Below are positions 1 to 8,168 of a DNA stretch of 64,000 bases, piece after piece. The translations under genes and the position numbers were made by a program. The notes under the pieces are model-generated. The model was given only the letters and a program-made list of their open reading frames with translations. It searched no databases and was not told the origin of the DNA. This DNA is from Alkalihalobacillus pseudalcaliphilus. Lineage in GTDB: Bacteria; Bacillota; Bacilli; Bacillales; Bacillaceae_D. The stretch lies in assembly GCF_028610675.1 (NCBI RefSeq), contig NZ_JAQQWS010000004.1:248001-312000 (forward strand). The letters are read 5' to 3'. How positions within the stretch are numbered: the stretch's first letter is position 1; every line of letters starts with the position of its first letter.

Positions 1-57
1 GGAGACGTTACTGTCCATCAACTCCAAGATCGCACAGCCGAGACGATAAAAAGTTAA
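1..57 (+). CDS. 3' end of an unidentified upstream gene
   Basis: An open frame enters from the left edge and stops with TAA at 55-57, followed two bases later by an intrinsic terminator. Only 18 residues are visible (ending TAETIKS), too few to name a family. The position directly before a terminator and ahead of pstS makes a genuine C-terminus likely, but the function is unknown. Confidence 0.4.
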   Translation, partial: GDVTVHQLQDRTAETIKS

Positions 58-58
58 G

Positions 59-83
59 AGCCCATATAGGGCTTTTTTTTTTT
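59..83 (+). terminator. Rho-independent terminator of the upstream gene
   Basis: The arms AGCCC (59-63) and GGGCT (69-73) enclose the loop ATATA and are followed by a run of about 11 T. It separates the preceding gene from the pst operon. Confidence 0.8.
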
Positions 84-106
84 GGAGAAACCCCGAGCAA
101 ACGCAT
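84..106 (+). repeat. Solitary fragment of the 51-bp repeat
   Basis: GGAGAAACCCCGAGCAAACG matches the core of the units that are tandemly repeated at 60297-61078. It is a single partial copy abutting the terminator T-run and shows that this unit also occurs dispersed. Confidence 0.6.
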
Positions 107-145
107 CGCATGGTCTTTCTTTTAAGAGGTTACTCCAAACACAAA

Positions 146-224
146 TTTACACCTTCACAATTCGTTTACATTCTCCACAAAACGTTTACGTCGGTTTATA
201 AAAGCTTAACAGATTATGCATACT
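146..224 (+). promoter_or_regulatory. PhoP box and promoter region of the pst operon
   Basis: TTnACA-like hexamers run in direct orientation: TTTACA 146-151, TTCACA 154-159, TTTACA 165-170, TCCACA 174-179, TTTACG 185-190 and TTTATA 195-200. From 154 on the spacing is 9-11 bp, the arrangement expected for PhoP~P dimers in bacilli. A weak -10 (CATACT, 219-224) follows at a suitable distance, with TATACT at 243-248 as the alternative. The start site cannot be fixed by eye. Phosphate-starvation induction of pst is inferred. Confidence 0.75.
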
Positions 225-317
225 CCCTTAATAATGAATCCCTATACTGAAGTTGTAACAAAGAGAGCTTGCCTCTAACAAAAAAACGAATGAAAAAGAA
301 AAGGGGAGAAACAATTC

Positions 318-1316
318 GTGAATATTAAAAAGTATTTGGTTTTATTTGTAGCTTCATTTCTAGCAGTCGTATTAGTCGCATGTGGTGGAGGTTCTGACTC
401 AGACGAAACAGAAGGCACAAATACAGGTGCAGACAGCAATGATGATAATCAAGCTGCCGAAACAGAAGAATTAGAAGGTAGTGTCGTCATCGATGGTTCG
501 GGGACTGTTTACCCTTTAATGGCAATCTTAGCTGAGGAATACATGATTAATGAGCAAGAAGGAGTTTCAGTTGAAGTTAGTCGTGCTGGTACAGGTGCTG
601 GTTTCCAACGCTTCTTAGCAGAAGGTGGTACAGACTTTAACGACGCATCTCGTGAAATTAAAGAAGAAGAACAAACTTTAGCAGATGAATTAGGAATAGA
701 AGTAAAAGAATTAAAAGTAGCTTTAGATGGTTTAACGTTTGTAGTAAACCCAGAAAATGATTGGGCGACTGAATTAACACAAGACGAGTTAATTCAAATT
801 TTCTCAGATGATAGCATTCAGAACTGGTCTGATGTGAATCCTGATTTCCCAGATACAGAAGTTAATCGCTACGGTCCAAATGAAAACCATGGTACGTATG
901 AGTTTTTCTTTGATGAAGTATTAGGCGGACAAGATTTAGTAAGTAACGTTAACTTGCAACAAGACTATTCAACACTTGTTAACTTAATTGCTGAAGACGC
1001 GAACGGAATTGCCTTCTTTGGATTTGGATATTTTGTAAGTAACCAAGATAAATTACAAGCAGTAAGTGTAGATTTCGGAAATGGACCTGTAACACCGTCT
1101 CTTGACACCATTGGTGAAGGTGATGCAGATTATGCACCATTCACACGTCCAGTATTCACTTATTTAAATGTGAATCATGCTAAAGAAAAACCGGAAGTAT
1201 TAGATTTTGCTAACTATGTAATGAACAACATGAACAACTTTGCTGGTGAAACTGGATTTGCTCCAATTCCAGAAGAAGAAGTACAAGAGTTCATTGACTT
1301 TTTAGAAGGACTTTAA
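318..1316 (+). CDS. pstS: Phosphate ABC transporter substrate-binding lipoprotein PstS
   Basis: Captures inorganic phosphate outside the membrane and delivers it to PstCA. The GTG start follows AAGGGGAG (301-308). The signal peptide ends in a lipobox with Cys22 (LVAC), so the mature protein should be lipid-anchored. An acidic Ser/Asp/Glu/Asn linker to about residue 52 precedes the binding domain, which shows PstS motifs DGSGTVYP (59-66), GTGAGFQRF (91-99) and DASRE (109-113). At 332 residues it has normal length. It is the first gene of pstS-C-A-B-phoU, lies behind a PhoP-type box, and is separated from pstC by a hairpin that could raise pstS transcript relative to the membrane genes. Confidence 0.97.
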   Translation: MNIKKYLVLFVASFLAVVLVACGGGSDSDETEGTNTGADSNDDNQAAETEELEGSVVIDGSGTVYPLMAILAEEYMINEQEGVSVEVSRAGTGAGFQRFLAEGGTDFNDASREIKEEEQTLADELGIEVKELKVALDGLTFVVNPENDWATELTQDELIQIFSDDSIQNWSDVNPDFPDTEVNRYGPNENHGTYEFFFDEVLGGQDLVSNVNLQQDYSTLVNLIAEDANGIAFFGFGYFVSNQDKLQAVSVDFGNGPVTPSLDTIGEGDADYAPFTRPVFTYLNVNHAKEKPEVLDFANYVMNNMNNFAGETGFAPIPEEEVQEFIDFLEGL

Positions 1317-1327
1317 ATAAAAAAAGA

Positions 1328-1358
1328 TAGAGTGAGTTGAGGAAACTCAGCCACTCTA
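1328..1358 (+). other. Intercistronic hairpin between pstS and pstC
   Basis: TAGAGTG (1328-1334) pairs perfectly with CACTCTA (1352-1358), and an inner TGAG/CTCA stem closes the loop. Only a short T/G stretch follows, so it is more likely a partial terminator or mRNA-stabilising element than a full stop. Such an element would favour PstS over PstCAB. Confidence 0.65.
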
Positions 1359-1403
1359 TTTGGTTCAAAAGGGAATGAACCGGAAGAAAGGGGAGCCGTA
1401 TCA

Positions 1404-2348
1404 ATGAGTAAGACTGTTACGGAGAAAAAAACCGTTCAACAGATGATTGAACAAAACAAAAATAAAAAGAACTTCACTTCCATTATGGAAAAGTTAATGC
1501 CAAAACTGCTTTTTGCGATTGCGGCCATTTCTATTTTTACGACGGTAGGAATTATTTTTACCCTATTAAGTGAAACGGTTGAATTTTTTAGACGCGTACC
1601 GTTTTTAGATTTCTTTACAGGGACTATATTAAAACCTTTAAGTGCCAATCCGGAATTTGGTATTCTTCCTTTGGTTACGGGAACGATATTGTCATCACTT
1701 ATTGCCATGCTCGTTGCTATACCGATTGGATTAATGACAGCTATTTACTTAAGTGAATATGCATCAGATAAGGTTCGAAGAGTATTAAAGCCAGTTTTAG
1801 AACTTTTAGCTGGTATTCCAACTATTGTATATGGATTCTTCGCCTTTACGTTTGTAACACCGATTTTAAGAGAGATTATTCCAGGACTTGAAGCAACGAA
1901 TATTTTGAGCCCAGGTATTGTGATGGGAATTATGATTATTCCGATGGTTGCCTCACTTTCAGAAGATGCGATGAGCTCTGTTCCAAACGCGATGCGTGAA
2001 GGGGCGTTAGCTTTAGGTGCTACCAAATTAGAGGTAACAGGAAAAGTTGTTATACCTGCTGCGATTTCAGGTATTATTGCTTCCTTTGTATTAGGAATTT
2101 CTCGTGCTATTGGTGAAACAATGATTGTAACGATTGCAAGTGGTAGCTCCAAAAACTTTACATTTGATATTACTCAATCGATGCAAACAATGACTGCATA
2201 TATCGTTGAAATCACAAGTGGAGAAGCTGCAGCTGGAACAACCATTTATTATAGCTTGTACGCTGTTGCGATGACATTATTTGTTTTCACATTATTAATG
2301 AATGTCATTGCACAATATATTTCCCGTAAATTTAGGGAGGAATACTAA
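1404..2348 (+). CDS. pstC: Phosphate ABC transporter permease PstC
   Basis: One of the two membrane subunits that form the phosphate channel. The 314-residue protein has a basic cytoplasmic N-terminus (about 35 residues), a first membrane segment near 36-55, and further hydrophobic segments matching the BPD_transp_1 fold. The coupling-helix region EGALALGATKLEV contacts the ATPase in this family. The ATG has a good ribosome site (GAAAGGGGAG). The stop is one base before the ATG of pstA, indicating translational coupling. Confidence 0.95.
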   Translation: MSKTVTEKKTVQQMIEQNKNKKNFTSIMEKLMPKLLFAIAAISIFTTVGIIFTLLSETVEFFRRVPFLDFFTGTILKPLSANPEFGILPLVTGTILSSLIAMLVAIPIGLMTAIYLSEYASDKVRRVLKPVLELLAGIPTIVYGFFAFTFVTPILREIIPGLEATNILSPGIVMGIMIIPMVASLSEDAMSSVPNAMREGALALGATKLEVTGKVVIPAAISGIIASFVLGISRAIGETMIVTIASGSSKNFTFDITQSMQTMTAYIVEITSGEAAAGTTIYYSLYAVAMTLFVFTLLMNVIAQYISRKFREEY

Positions 2349-2349
2349 T

Positions 2350-3234
2350 ATGCGTTATATGGATATGGAAAAGGTTCAAACTAGAATAGATAAACGATTA
2401 ATTAAAAATAAAGTAGCGAAATCAGTCTTTCTTTTCGCTTCTAGTATCGGATTAATCTTTTTAGCGATATTAATTTACCGTGTTTTTGCCGATAGTATCG
2501 GTTGGATTGACTTTGATTTTCTTTCTGGGAAGTTATCTACACGTGCTGAAAATGCAGGGATTATGGGTGCCATTTTAGGAACACTTTGGTTAATGGCCAT
2601 TGTAGCTCCTGTGACGATGTTACTCGGTGTAGGTACAGCCATTTATCTTGAGTGCTACGCTAAAAAAGGAAAAATACAATCATTTATTCAAACGAATATA
2701 TCCAATTTAGCTGGTGTACCATCGATTGTATTTGGAATTTTAGGTTTAACGGTATTTGTACGAGGATTCGATTTAGGAAATGTTGTTTTAGCAGGTGGAT
2801 TGACCATGTCGTTACTTGTACTTCCGATTGTTGTAGTTGCCTCACAAGAAGCCATTCGAGCTGTTCCAAATCACTTAAGTGAAGCGTCCTACGGAATGGG
2901 AGCTACTAAATGGCAAACGATTAAAAATATCATTTTACCATCTGCCCTACCAGGTATTTTAACAGGTGCAATTCTTTCATTATCAAGAGCAATTGGGGAG
3001 ACAGCACCGCTTGTTGTTATTGGGATACCAGCGTTATTAATACCGTTCCCTGAATCAATTTTTGACCGATTTACCGTTTTACCAATGCAAATTTATTACT
3101 GGACATTAGATTCAGCGTTAGTTGCGGAATACGCAAACTTAGCAGCAGCAACAATTGTCGTACTATTAGTCGTACTATTTATCATGAACTCAGTTGCTAT
3201 CCTAATCAGAAATAAGTTTTCAAATAGATATTAA
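2350..3234 (+). CDS. pstA: Phosphate ABC transporter permease PstA
   Basis: Second membrane subunit of the phosphate importer. The start chosen is the ATG at 2350, one base after the pstC stop and 7 nt after GGGAGGAA, giving 294 residues. The frame stays open further upstream, but that would overlap pstC without a ribosome site. It contains several membrane segments and the coupling motif EASYGMGATKWQTI near residue 180. It is followed by about 227 bp containing a degenerate repeat copy before pstB, an unusual interruption of the operon. Confidence 0.95.
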   Translation: MRYMDMEKVQTRIDKRLIKNKVAKSVFLFASSIGLIFLAILIYRVFADSIGWIDFDFLSGKLSTRAENAGIMGAILGTLWLMAIVAPVTMLLGVGTAIYLECYAKKGKIQSFIQTNISNLAGVPSIVFGILGLTVFVRGFDLGNVVLAGGLTMSLLVLPIVVVASQEAIRAVPNHLSEASYGMGATKWQTIKNIILPSALPGILTGAILSLSRAIGETAPLVVIGIPALLIPFPESIFDRFTVLPMQIYYWTLDSALVAEYANLAAATIVVLLVVLFIMNSVAILIRNKFSNRY

Positions 3235-3273
3235 AACACGTATTAGAGGAGTTTGACCACATGAGTTTGTAGA

Positions 3274-3413
3274 AGCCTAGTGGTGAGCAGCGCTAAATGT
3301 TTGCACGATTTATCAACCTATAGTTCAGTGCCACTCAATAGGACGCGGAATATGATTTTCGGTAGCGGCGAGTAAAACTCCGTATACCAGCAATAGTCAA
3401 CTTTTATACAAAA
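3274..3413 (+). repeat. Degenerate dispersed repeat (GC-rich body) within the pst operon
   Basis: The segment GATTTTCGGTAGCGGCGAG through CTTTTATACAAAAG matches the right half of the repeats at 5295-5409, 28328-28490 and 33974-34148, including the closing CTTTnATACAAAA. The left boundary is diffuse: AGCCTAGTGGTGAGC resembles the block start of the copy near 28340. The piece lies between pstA and pstB, so the operon messenger should carry it. Confidence 0.6.
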
Positions 3414-3461
3414 GGGAAATTCATGTGAGATTTCATCAAAAGAAAATGAGGAGAGATCATA

Positions 3462-4301
3462 ATGACTGTTATGACAGAACCGAAAAAGAAACAAGTAAAA
3501 GTAGAGCTTAATCAACAAGCAAAAAGTAAAAATGAAATATCATCAAAACCAATCGTTTACAACACAAAAGGATTAAACCTTTGGTATGGTCAAGACCACG
3601 CTTTAAAAGATATTCATCTACCAATCTATGAAAAAGAAGTAACAGCCATCATTGGACCGTCTGGTTGTGGTAAATCAACATACTTGAAGACTTTGAACCG
3701 TATGGTTGAGCTTGTTCCGATTGTTAAAATTTCTGGTGACATTGAGTTAAGAGGAAATAATATCTTCCACAAATCATATAAAGTAGAAGAGTTAAGAACG
3801 CGTGTAGGTATGGTGTTCCAAAAACCAAATCCGTTCCCAAAATCTATTTATGATAATATCGCATACGGACCAAGAATTCATGGAATCCGTAATAAGAAAA
3901 TCCTTGATGAAATTGTTGAAAAGAGCTTACGAGGCGCTTATATTTGGGATGAAGTCAAAGATCGTTTAAACGAAAATGCATATGGACTTTCAGGAGGACA
4001 GCAACAACGTCTTTGTATCGCGAGATGTTTAGCAATTGAGCCAGATGTTATTTTAATGGATGAACCAACATCTGCCTTAGATCCGATTTCTACACTAAAA
4101 GTGGAAGAGTTAGTACAGCAATTAAAAGAGGATTACAGTATTGTGATTGTTACACACAATATGCAACAAGCTGCAAGAATTTCGGATCGTACAGCGTTTT
4201 TCTTAAATGGAGAAGTAGTTGAATATGATAAAACGGATACTATTTTCTCTAATCCAACGGATCGTCGTACGGAAGATTATATTTCTGGTAGATTTGGTTA
4301 A
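3462..4301 (+). CDS. pstB: Phosphate ABC transporter ATP-binding protein PstB
   Basis: ATPase that powers PstCA. The 279-residue protein has Walker A GPSGCGKST (65-73), the signature LSGGQQQRL, Walker B VILMDEP, and the H-loop in VIVTHNM. A charged N-terminal extension of about 30 residues precedes the ABC core. The start at 3462 follows GAGGAGAG; ATG 3471 is an alternative nine bases downstream. Only one pstB is present, followed by phoU, rather than the pstBA-pstBB pair of B. subtilis. Confidence 0.96.
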   Translation: MTVMTEPKKKQVKVELNQQAKSKNEISSKPIVYNTKGLNLWYGQDHALKDIHLPIYEKEVTAIIGPSGCGKSTYLKTLNRMVELVPIVKISGDIELRGNNIFHKSYKVEELRTRVGMVFQKPNPFPKSIYDNIAYGPRIHGIRNKKILDEIVEKSLRGAYIWDEVKDRLNENAYGLSGGQQQRLCIARCLAIEPDVILMDEPTSALDPISTLKVEELVQQLKEDYSIVIVTHNMQQAARISDRTAFFLNGEVVEYDKTDTIFSNPTDRRTEDYISGRFG

Positions 4302-4318
4302 TTTGAGGAGGAGACAGG

Positions 4319-4972
4319 ATGGCTGTTCGTGAAAATTTTACTCATCAATTACAAGTTGTAAAAGAGCAATTATTGGATATGGGTGCAAGGGTTTCTGAAG
4401 TTTTACATGAATCACATCGGGCATTTCAAGAAGCAGATATCGAGACGATGGACCGAATTATTAAGGATGACCATTTAATCAATGAACTAGAACACAAATT
4501 AAATGATTCTGTTACTTTACTCATCACGAAACAACAGCCAGTTGCAACAGACCTTAGGAAATTAATTGTTACGTTAAAAGTTTCAAGTGACTTAGAGCGT
4601 GTCGCTGATTTAGCTGTTGATATGGCGAAAGCGGCTCGTCGCTTAGACGCACAAATGCTAACAGATATACGTGAAAAAATGATGAAGATGTTCCAACTTG
4701 CAGAGCAAATGATTGAAGAGTCGTTAAAAGCTTATGCTCAATCTGATGTAATCCTTGCTCAGCGTGTCGCATCCATTGATGACCATGTTGACCGCATGTA
4801 TGGAGAAATCATCCGTGAATTATTTGAATTGAACTCAAATGAGGTTGAGGTCAATCAAATAACGCAATTTGCCTTCATTGGTAGATATATAGAACGTATG
4901 GCAGACTATGCAACCAACATTACAGAATGGGTTATTTATGAAATGAACGGAAAGCATTTTGACTTAAATTAA
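4319..4972 (+). CDS. phoU: Phosphate signalling protein PhoU
   Basis: A 217-residue all-helical protein with two PhoU repeats. The family's metal-binding E/DxxxD-type motifs are visible (for example DLERVADLAVDMAK near 90-105 and RYIERMADYATNITEW near 183-198). It links Pst transport state to phosphate sensing and restrains uptake. A strong ribosome site (GAGGAGGAG) lies just ahead of the ATG, 17 bp after pstB. It is the last gene of the operon and is followed by a clear terminator. Confidence 0.95.
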   Translation: MAVRENFTHQLQVVKEQLLDMGARVSEVLHESHRAFQEADIETMDRIIKDDHLINELEHKLNDSVTLLITKQQPVATDLRKLIVTLKVSSDLERVADLAVDMAKAARRLDAQMLTDIREKMMKMFQLAEQMIEESLKAYAQSDVILAQRVASIDDHVDRMYGEIIRELFELNSNEVEVNQITQFAFIGRYIERMADYATNITEWVIYEMNGKHFDLN

Positions 4973-5025
4973 TAATATCCCCCTTTCAATTTAAGTCTCA
5001 TCCCCTTAGAAAAGAATAAAAGTCC

Positions 5026-5067
5026 AAAAACTGTCTTAGTAGTATCAAAAACTAAGTCAGTTTTTTT
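5026..5067 (+). terminator. Terminator of the pst-phoU operon
   Basis: AAAAACTGTCTTAG (5026-5039) pairs with CTAAGTCAGTTTTT (5052 onward) with one mismatch, and ends in a run of 7 T. Confidence 0.88.
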
Positions 5068-5147
5068 ATTTCATACGATCACCGCTCGAGCCTATTCGTG
5101 TACTTGCTCCAGCACAACCCATGAGTAAGTGATATGTTTATTCTTGC

Positions 5148-5457
5148 ATTTTCATACAAAAACCACAGTCGGAGCTAAATGCCCCTCCGCCACCAACAAA
5201 CACGAAAGTGTGATTTTGCTATTAGCATGGTGGTTCTTTATTCACTTTGTTTTGTTGTTATTTCTTTTAAGGAATGTTATTTGTACTTGAGAATGAGCAG
5301 TACCCGGCGGGCGAGTCATGCAAATGCTCCCGCAGGACGTGCAGCATGATTCTCGGGAGCGACGAGTAGAGCTCCGCACATGGGTATCAGCACTAACTTT
5401 CATATAAAACCCGTATGGTGGAGCCAAAACCGCTCCACCACCAACAAAGATGAAAGT
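5148..5457 (+). repeat. Composite dispersed repeat: head, AT-rich linker, GC-rich body, second head
   Basis: The order is: a head hairpin (5148-5209; ATTTTCATACAAAA to ACGAAAGT), an AT-rich linker (about 5210-5294), a GC-rich block (about 5295-5395; starts GAGCAGTACCC and contains GCATGATTCTCGGGAGCGAC), and a second complete head (5396-5457). In the second head ACTTTCAT and ATGAAAGT form an inverted repeat around the 9-bp stem TGGTGGAGC/GCTCCACCA with loop CAAAACC. No gene is visible here. A short minus-strand frame across it looks fortuitous. Confidence 0.75.
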
Positions 5458-5490
5458 CATCTATCGCCACCTTAAGGTTCATAAGGAATT

Positions 5491-6040
5491 GTGAAGATAC
5501 GGAGGCAAAACCTTAGAGTATCTGCACAAAGAGAGGGTTAATGTGAAGATACGGAGGCAAAACCTTAGAGTATCTGCACAAAGAGGAGGTTAATGTGAAG
5601 ATANNNNNNNNNNNNNNNNNNNNNNNNNNNNNNNNNNNNNNNNNNNNNNNNNNNNNNNNNNNNNNNNNNNNNNNNNNNNNNNNNNNNNNNNNNNNNNNNN
5701 NNNCGGAGGCAAAACCTCGGAGTATCTGAACAAAGAGAGGGTTAATGTGAAGATACGGAGGCAAAACCTCGGAGTATCTGAACAAAGAGAGGGTTAATGT
5801 GAAGATACGGAGGCAAAACCTCGGAGTATCTGCACAAAGAGAGGGTTTAATGTGAAGATACGGAGGCAAAACCTCGGAGTATCTGCACAAAGAGAGGGTT
5901 AATGTGAAGATACGGAGCAAAACCTTAGAGAATCTGCACAAAAAGGAGGTTAATGTGAAGATACGGAGGCAAAACCTTAGAGTAACTGTACAAAGAGGAG
6001 GTTAATGTGAAGATGCTGACGCCAAACCTTGGAGTAACTA
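5491..6040 (+). repeat. 52-bp tandem hairpin array
   Basis: GTGAAGAT begins at 5491, 5543, 5595, 5747, 5799, 5852, 5904, 5955 and 6007, a period of 51-53 bp. Each unit reads AGATAC, GGAGG, CAAAA, CCTCG or CCTTA, GAGTATCT, then CACAAAGAGAGGGTTAAT, and can fold with AGATAC pairing GTATCT and GAGG pairing CCTC around a CAAAA loop. The last unit is divergent. A 100-N gap interrupts the array, so the true copy number is unknown. The units give an apparent minus-strand repeat peptide that has no ribosome site. Confidence 0.85.
5604..5703. other. Assembly gap (100 N)
   Basis: Exactly 100 N lie inside the tandem array. Removing them joins GTGAAGATA to CGGAGGC as one intact 52-bp unit, which suggests a repeat-collapse gap of unknown size rather than missing unique sequence. 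Confidence 0.95.
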
Positions 6041-6169
6041 CCCGAAAACGGCTGAACGTGACAGTTACTCAAGGGGCATGATGTCACAATGAGCTCTTGA
6101 GCTTAATGATTAGTCGTAACCTGTCATACTGGAAGTGAACTTGACGAGATTCAGTTCATCACCCATTAA

Positions 6170-6400
6170 ACTTTTATACAAAACCCGCATGGTGGAGTCA
6201 AAAGCGCTCCACCACCACTAAAGATGAAAGTGATGTTTGGCACTTTAACTGTTGGAACTTCATTCAATTAGTTTTTGCTTGTTGACTTTTCATTCATTTA
6301 TTTTGTGTGAGAAGTTCACTAACCATGAAGCCTGCCCAACCCATTCCCGGAGCGATCATCGAAGATGTGTATATCATCTTTCGTACATTTTCATACAAAA
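6170..6400 (+). repeat. Dispersed repeat: head hairpin, linker, short body, closing tail
   Basis: The head runs 6170-6231 (ACTTTTATACAAAA to ATGAAAGT; stem GGTGGAG with GCTCCACC). A T-rich linker follows, then a body at about 6330-6386 (CCCATTCCCGGAGCGATCATCGAAGATG, shared with 61097-61143), and the tail ATTTTCATACAAAA ends at 6400. The interval 6041-6169 shows no gene and only loosely similar sequence. The tail lies 62 bp upstream of the arginase start. Confidence 0.7.
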
Positions 6401-6462
6401 AGGTATTTCACAATATTATGTAGAATATAGTTTGTGAGATTATTTCACGAGGTGGTGGCTAA

Positions 6463-7356
6463 ATGAATAGAACAAAAGTAAGTATCATAGGAGTACCCCT
6501 TGATTTAGGGCAAACTCGTCGAGGCGTCGACATGGGGCCAAGTGCGATACGTTATGCTGGCCTAGAGAATAACTTACAGGATTTGGCGGATGAAGTGTTG
6601 GACCACGGAGACATCCAAATAATTAAAGGAAAAGAAGAAAAACAGAAATTAAGATATTTAAAGGAAATTGTAGCGGCAAGTCAAGCATTAACAAAACAAA
6701 TAAAAAAGGCAGAAGAAGCTGGCTATTTTCCATTAGTATTAGGTGGCGATCATAGTACAGCTATTGGCACGATAGCAGGTGTAGCTGAGACGAAAGAGAA
6801 TTTAGGTCTAATCTGGTTTGATGCTCACGGTGATCTAAATACAATGGACACCTCTCCATCAGGTAATATTCATGGTATGCCTTTAGCGGTGAGCTTAGGT
6901 TATGGAGAGCCAGAACTACTCGGCGTTGGTTCAACAACTATCAAAGTAAAGCCTGAGAATATTGTCTTAATAGGCATTCGTTCATTAGATGATGGTGAAA
7001 AGGAGAGAATTAAACAGCTGAAAATCAAAACATATACGATGCACGAGATTGACCGATTAGGAATGACACGAGTCATGGAAGAAGCAATTGCCCACGTTTC
7101 TAAAGATACGGATGGTGTGCACTTAAGTTTTGATTTAGATGCCCTAGATCCTTTAGAAGCACCGGGAGTTGGAACTCCTGTAAAAGGTGGAATTACTTAT
7201 CGTGAGAGCCATTTAGCCATGGAGATGCTTGCTGAAGCTGATATCATAACATCAGCTGAGTTTGTAGAAGTCAATCCAATCCTTGATCAAAAAAATCAAA
7301 CAGCAGAAGCCGCCGTAGCCCTCATCGGCTCACTCTTCGGACAAAAATTATTATAA
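6463..7356 (+). CDS. rocF: Arginase
   Basis: Hydrolyses arginine to ornithine and urea in the cytoplasm using two Mn(II) ions. The 297-residue protein carries the whole metal site: GGDHS (94-98, His97), DAHGD (120-124) and SFDLDALDP (222-230, Asp224 and Asp226). The ATG follows GAGGTGG. Unlike B. subtilis rocDEF it stands alone, flanked on both sides by repeats, so its promoter must lie within the 62 bp after the repeat tail or inside the repeat. No RocR/AhrC-type site was recognised. It produces ornithine, the precursor used by argF at the far end of the window. Confidence 0.95.
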   Translation: MNRTKVSIIGVPLDLGQTRRGVDMGPSAIRYAGLENNLQDLADEVLDHGDIQIIKGKEEKQKLRYLKEIVAASQALTKQIKKAEEAGYFPLVLGGDHSTAIGTIAGVAETKENLGLIWFDAHGDLNTMDTSPSGNIHGMPLAVSLGYGEPELLGVGSTTIKVKPENIVLIGIRSLDDGEKERIKQLKIKTYTMHEIDRLGMTRVMEEAIAHVSKDTDGVHLSFDLDALDPLEAPGVGTPVKGGITYRESHLAMEMLAEADIITSAEFVEVNPILDQKNQTAEAAVALIGSLFGQKLL

Positions 7357-7399
7357 AAGTTTTTGAACCGTTCAAAATTTCTCTAATTCCGTTAGGTTC

Positions 7400-7600
7400 A
7401 TTATTTGGTGGCTTTTCATTCACTTTGTACTTTTTCTTATTCATTTTAATAATTTTTGTAAGAATGATTTTGAACTTGAGAATTAGCAGTAACCCAGCGG
7501 ATGAAAATATGCGGAGACTCTCGTGGGACGAAGTGGTAGAGCTGAGATCTTCTGTTTGCACCAATTAGCTCAGCTCCATGCGATTGTCTCGAAGCATACA
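7400..7600 (+). repeat. Dispersed repeat lacking the head (linker plus GC-rich body)
   Basis: The T-rich linker (CATTCACTTTGTAC) and the block from AGCAGTAACCCAGCGGA through GAGACTCTCGTGGGACG match the copies near 5230-5395 and 33890-34130. GAGCTGAG and CTCAGCTC form a stem around a variable loop. The copy ends in AAGCATACAAAA, a damaged tail. This is the only content recognised in the 357-bp gap between arginase and yisL. Confidence 0.65.
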
Positions 7601-7713
7601 AAAATGATTATTCTATGGCGATGGAAGCACAATCATTTATTATTAGAACAAGTTCGATTATAATAAGAAAGTAGTTATATTGAAGAGGATTTTCGAAATT
7701 AGGAGGATTTATC

Positions 7714-8076
7714 ATGGAAACGATGTTTAGTCACCTGCATTCAAGTGCATGGGCAATTACTATTTTATTATTTCTAATCGCGTTTTTCTTACTAAAAGGT
7801 GGAAAAGCTAAAGGCGGCAAAATTGTACACATGATTTTACGATTATTCTATGTCATCATGATCGTGTCAGGTGTTTATCTATTAAGTGCATTATGGGGAT
7901 TTGCAACCATTTATATCGTAAAAGGTCTATTAGCCATAGTGTTAATTGGTTTAATGGAAATGTTATTAGGAAAAGCGAAAAGAGGACAGTTAGCCAATAC
8001 AGTCGTCCTTTGGATTATCTTTATCATCATCCTCGTTGTTGTCCCATTAATGGGCTTTGGAGTTATAAGCTTCTAA
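7714..8076 (+). CDS. yisL: YisL-like small integral membrane protein (DUF1516 type)
   Basis: A 120-residue protein with four predicted membrane helices (about 14-28, 40-60, 67-85 and 97-117) and conserved LHSSAWAI near the N-terminus, matching Bacillus YisL. Function unknown. TTAGGAGG lies upstream of the ATG and a terminator follows, so it is a single-gene unit. Family recognition is from memory of the sequence pattern; no enzymatic residues are visible. Confidence 0.75.
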   Translation: METMFSHLHSSAWAITILLFLIAFFLLKGGKAKGGKIVHMILRLFYVIMIVSGVYLLSALWGFATIYIVKGLLAIVLIGLMEMLLGKAKRGQLANTVVLWIIFIIILVVVPLMGFGVISF

Positions 8077-8088
8077 AGAAGAAAGGGT

Positions 8089-8121
8089 TTAGCTTTGCTA
8101 GTCGAAGCTAGGCTTTTTTTT
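8089..8121 (+). terminator. Terminator after yisL
   Basis: TTAGCTT (8089-8095) pairs with AAGCTA (8105-8110), then GGC and an 8-base T run. Confidence 0.75.
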
Positions 8122-8168
8122 ATGGTAAACTATGAATAAAATTTAAGAAGTGAATAGGTGGGAATAAG

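Noticed and set aside
5513..5941. Minus-strand repeat-peptide frame across the 52-bp array
   Set aside because: It runs through the N gap, has no ribosome site, and simply reflects the near-multiple-of-three repeat period.
5148..6400. CRISPR array
   Set aside because: Units are contiguous 52-bp repeats without unique spacers, and no cas genes are present.
6252..6437. 61-residue frame upstream of arginase
   Set aside because: Composed of repeat linker and tail, with no ribosome site.
7366..7382. Terminator after arginase (TTTTGAAC/GTTCAAAA)
   Set aside because: The palindrome has almost no loop, is AT-rich and lacks a proper T run; a SOS box was also excluded because the spacer between GAAC and GTTC is one base.
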